64,000 bases of DNA from Amorphophallus konjac (taxonomy: Eukaryota; Streptophyta; Magnoliopsida; Alismatales; Araceae), in contig CM040120.1 of NCBI GenBank assembly GCA_022559845.1, positions 305,572,740 through 305,636,739 on the forward strand. The letters run 5' to 3'. Position numbers and translations under genes: made by a program. Below, one piece after another: positions 61,262-64,000 of this stretch. Each line of letters opens with the position of its first letter. Within the stretch, counting starts at the first letter, position 1. The notes beneath the pieces were generated by a model, which saw only the letters and a program-made list of their open reading frames with translations, made no database searches and was not told the DNA's origin.

Positions 61262-61990
61262 AATTTTTTTAATCCCCCTCTCCCCTCCCCCACCCCCATC
61301 GACTGCAGCGGTGGGCCCCCACCGACGGCAGACGCCCAGACCCCCCCACCCTCCCCCGCCTTCGGTGGCTCCCCACCTGCACAGATCGCCCCCCCTCCCT
61401 CCCTCGCCTCCGGCGGCTCCCCACCTGGGCAGATCGCCCCCCCTTCCCTCCCCCACCTCCGGCGCCCCCCTACGGCCCAGACGCCCCCCCTTCCCTCCCC
61501 CACCAGCGCAGATCGGCCCCCCCTCCCCCCCCACCTCCGGTGCCCCCCCTACGGCCCAGACGCCCCCTACTCCCTCCCCCACCTCCGGCTGCCCCCCCTA
61601 CGGCCCAGACGTGCCCTCCTCCCTCCCCCACCTCCGGTACCCCCCTACGGACCAGACGCCCCCCCCCCCCCACCACCCCCCCTCCCCCACCTCTGGCGCC
61701 CCCCCCACGACCCAGACGCCCCCCCTCCCTCCCCCACCTCCGGCGGCCCCCCACCAGCCCACACGCCCCCCCTCCCTCCCCCACCTCCGGCGCCCCCCCT
61801 ACGGCCCAGATGGCCCCCATCTTCCCCACCGCCGGCGGCCCCCACCGGCCCACACACCCCCCCTTCCTCCCCCACCTCGGGCGCGCCCCCTATGGCCCAG
61901 ATGGCCCCCTGACTCCCCCACCTCCAGCGGCCCCCCACCGGCCCACACGGCCCCTCCCTCCCTCCCCCACCTCCGGTGCCCCCCCTACGG
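61262..61990. repeat. C-rich minisatellite in the hAT, about 48-bp unit, about 14 copies
   Basis: Unit core CCCTCCCCCACCTCCGG followed by GCCCCCCTACGGCCCAGACG or CGGCCCCCCACCGGCCCACACG. The CACCTCCGG word recurs at about 61455, 61531, 61578, 61629, 61686, 61735, 61783, 61880, 61920 and 61967. The minus (transposase) strand is G-rich with many GGGG runs. Proline-rich and glycine-rich frames on the two strands are artefacts. Confidence 0.9.
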
Positions 61991-62361
61991 CCAGATCCGG
62001 CCCGATCAACACTCCACCGCCTCCATTTAACAACAAAAACAAAAAATTTAAATCACCTACCTCCGATCGCCGCTCGTCGCCGCCCAAAGCTGCCGTCCGC
62101 CGCTCTGATTGCCGTCCAACGCCGATACACCACCACTCGCCGGTGGGAGGGATGGAGGCAGGAGCGATCCATCCAGTCCGTTAAATGGGCGAACCGCCCC
62201 AACCCGCACGTACCAGACCTGGCCTGCCTCGGACCGGTCCGGTACGCGGCGGGACGCACGGGACCATGCGGTCCAGTGCGTCCCGGCCATGACCCCCAGC
62301 CCGTGTGACCCGCCGCTCGCCTTGGTCGGGTCGAGTCATGAGGGTCGGTGCGAGTCGGGGT

Positions 62362-62377
62362 GGGTCGGCAAACCCTA
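62362..62377. repeat. right TIR of the hAT
   Basis: Fifteen of 16 bases match the left TIR at 54228-54243; only the outermost base differs (C left, T right on the inward strand). Confidence 0.92.
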
Positions 62378-62385
62378 GTTGTAGT

Positions 62386-62695
62386 TTGAGATTTTTGCAA
62401 AATAGCCTTCTTATTATGAGTTTACTTGCAAAGTTGTCTATATTTATATTACTTTTAATAACCTAACAATGTCATAGTACTTATGAAAATACTCCTACCA
62501 TTGCCATCTATCAAGTCTTTCCTTAAAATTTCTTATTTAACTCTAGTTAATCTTCTCCAGATTTATAGAAGGTCCAAAATATATATCACTTATGACTGCT
62601 AAATTCTTTTTTCTCTCCTAAATTAACTATTTCTTTCTCTCTCCCTCTTTCCTTTTGACTGATTAGGTCAAAAAGGTAAGTTTATAATAATATTT
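62386..62695. other. no recognisable feature
   Basis: AT-rich flank between the hAT and the next LTR. No gene seen. Confidence 0.5.
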
Positions 62696-62965
62696 TGTTG
62701 AGTAGTGGATAGCGGATCTAGAGGGGAGGGGTGAATAGATCCGCCCCTCTTTTCACAATGTAACCCTCTTTAAAGCTAGATAAAGATAATAGCAGCGGAA
62801 TATAACTAGCTTAACGAAGGACACAAATGATTTGCTTAGCAAGATGACTACTCAATATAGAGATTGAACCTAAGCTTGCATCTAACACAAAGTAATCGCA
62901 CAAGCAAACCACAACACATGAGATTTTAAGGTGGTTCGGACTAAATCCCCAGTCCTACGTCCACC

Positions 62966-63118
62966 CCTCACCAAAACTGGTGAGGCTCCACTAGTGCCAC
63001 GCACTGAACCGTAAATCGGAAAGACCTCCGATTGCCTTCCTACTAACCATAGGTAGGGACGTCAACACCTTAGATCGGACAACATCCGAGTGCCTTCCTA
63101 CTAACCACCGGTAGGGAT
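62966..63118 (-). repeat. hairpin cluster in leader of second Sirevirus-like LTR
   Basis: Perfect stem CCTCACCA/TGGTGAGG with loop AAAC (62966-62985), then ATCGGA/TCCGAT, CCTAC/GTAGG, TCGGA/TCCGA and CCTAC/GTAGG in two 60-bp units. It starts about 460 bp downstream of the TATA box. Confidence 0.7.
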
Positions 63119-63717
63119 GATCTTCAGTTCCAAATGTTTGAATGAAATGGAAAAGAACAAGATATGAAAACACTCAAACAAGATGTGAAATATGCTCAAA
63201 GAGAAAAGATCTTGTCTGAGATTGCTGAAGCTTGAATCTGATTCTTTAATGGTATCTTCTTCCTTGTGACATGGTCTTCCTTGGATCACCTTGAGTTGAT
63301 GAAGAAGATTAAGGATGCAGATTTGATCTCCCTTGAGAATGAGTTTCTTTGGATCACCTTGAGATGATGAAGAGGATGATGGTTGTAGCTTTATCTTCAC
63401 TTGGCTTGGGGTTGATCTCCTCTTGAAGTAGCTTGAATCACTTGAGGATTTGATGAAGAACTTCTTCCTGGAGTACTGTTCACCGCTACAGTACTCGAAC
63501 TCCTCTCCTTTGAACACACCCTTGCAGCCTCCTTTGATCTCCCTTCTTAGCCTTGGGGTTTCCAACCCTTCTTGTGTGTGTTTTATAACCTTTGAATGGT
63601 CCTTGGACATCCCCCAGACTAGATTCACATTTTATGGGTGATTGGGTGACTTTAGGATTAAAGAAATCCATGGAGAATGGCCCTTCTCGAAGTGGAAAAC
63701 AAAGTCAACAATTGATG

Positions 63718-64000
63718 GCTCAGGGCTGGCAGTCGATCGGAAGACATGGGGCGGTCGATCGGAATTTTACAGTCGGTTGATTTTTCATCTCTGGCAAAAC
63801 CGGTCGACCGGACGCCTAGGGGCGGTCGACCAAAACTTGTAAAAACTAGAGTTTTCCGTTTCTGGAAGAACTGGTCGACCGGCCACTACCCACTGGTCGA
63901 CCGGAACCTGTAAATTCTGAAATTCTTCGTCTCTGGAAACTCTGGTTGACCGGCCAAGATGTGTTGGTCGACCGGAAAGACCTATACCTGCAAAAATGAA
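63718..64000 (-). repeat. tandem 71-bp units with paired GGTCGACCGG palindromes
   Basis: TCTGG-starting units at about 63790, 63861 and 63932. Each contains two copies of a (C)CGGTCGACCGG-like palindrome about 20-25 bp apart. Located upstream of the TATA box. Palindromic motif clusters in U3 are known from Sireviruses; the particular word differs between families. Confidence 0.75.

Larger units (their letters stand above)
54228..62377 (-). mobile_element. hAT DNA transposon, DUF659/BED type, 8.15 kb
   Basis: Terminal inverted repeats CAGGGTTTGCCGACCC (54228) and its counterpart TAGGGTTTGCCGACCC (read inward from 62377). A perfect 8-bp duplication GTTGTAGT lies at 54220-54227 and 62378-62385. 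GC-rich subterminal regions repeat GGGTCGG and CGACCC. The transposase gene is on the minus strand. A LINE (54542-55740) lies between its 3' side and the left TIR. Without it the element is about 6.9 kb. Confidence 0.93.
62696..64000 (-). mobile_element. LTR of a second Sirevirus-like element, runs off the window
   Basis: Starts TGTTGAGTAGTGG on the plus strand. It shares with the 18359 LTR the order GGGGTGAATAGATC, AGGTGGTTCGG, CCTACGTCCACCCC and a hairpin after it, but differs elsewhere, so it is another family. Minus-strand TATA GGTTATAAAACAC at 63578-63590. No PBS lies left of 62696, so this is the 3' LTR or a solo LTR, with the element body, if any, to the right. Confidence 0.7.

Noticed and set aside
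61311..62184. Long proline-rich and glycine-rich frames on both strands
   Set aside because: They come from the C-rich minisatellite and have no start context or non-repetitive domain.

Overview
This is a transposon-dense stretch of a flowering-plant nuclear genome. Evidence is plant-type Ty3/gypsy chromoviruses, a Sirevirus-like Ty1/copia element, plant L1-type LINEs with an RNase H domain, a DUF659/BED-type hAT element and a fragment of a plant TBL cell-wall acetyltransferase gene. The GC-rich first exon of that gene and the element mix suggest a monocot, but species is not determinable by eye. I see no intact host gene.

Left part (1-15.6 kb). A minus-strand gypsy element (A) runs off the left edge, with its 5' LTR at 5459-8193. 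It is interrupted in pol by a probable solo LTR (1400-3488, target duplication ACCAG) and abuts an older LTR fragment (8194-9035). Next come degraded Tat-like sequence (TATA, PBS-like site) holding a MITE (9922-10430), two minisatellites (67 bp and 60 bp periods, 11.1-12.4 kb), a (TA)33 tract and a broken TBL gene fragment (13611-14390, minus).

Central nest (15.6-52.6 kb). Target-site duplications and LTR pairing resolve a four-level nest. A 5'-truncated LINE (15617-18358 and 51456-52625) was hit by a minus-strand Sirevirus-like element (18359-51455) that keeps gag but shows no pol. That element received a solo gypsy LTR in its 3' LTR (20271-23436) and a plus-strand chromovirus C in its interior (25468-45374, duplication CATAG). 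Chromovirus C was then hit in its 5' LTR by a minus-strand Tekay-like element B (25496-35546, duplication CGCCG). Element B is the freshest: its gag-pol is one frame broken by a single stop.

Right part (52.6-64 kb). An 8.15-kb hAT element (54228-62377, duplication GTTGTAGT) carries a transposase frame closed by five stops, a C-rich 48-bp minisatellite upstream of it, and its own LINE insertion (54542-55740, 17-bp duplication). The window ends in the LTR of a second Sirevirus-like element (62696 onward).

The most unusual signal is shared by five LTRs of gypsy and copia type. Starting about 0.45-0.55 kb downstream of each TATA box, so inside the predicted transcript leader, lies a cluster of short inverted repeats. 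Their stem sequences change between units and families while base pairing is kept. This looks like selection on hairpins, not on primary sequence.
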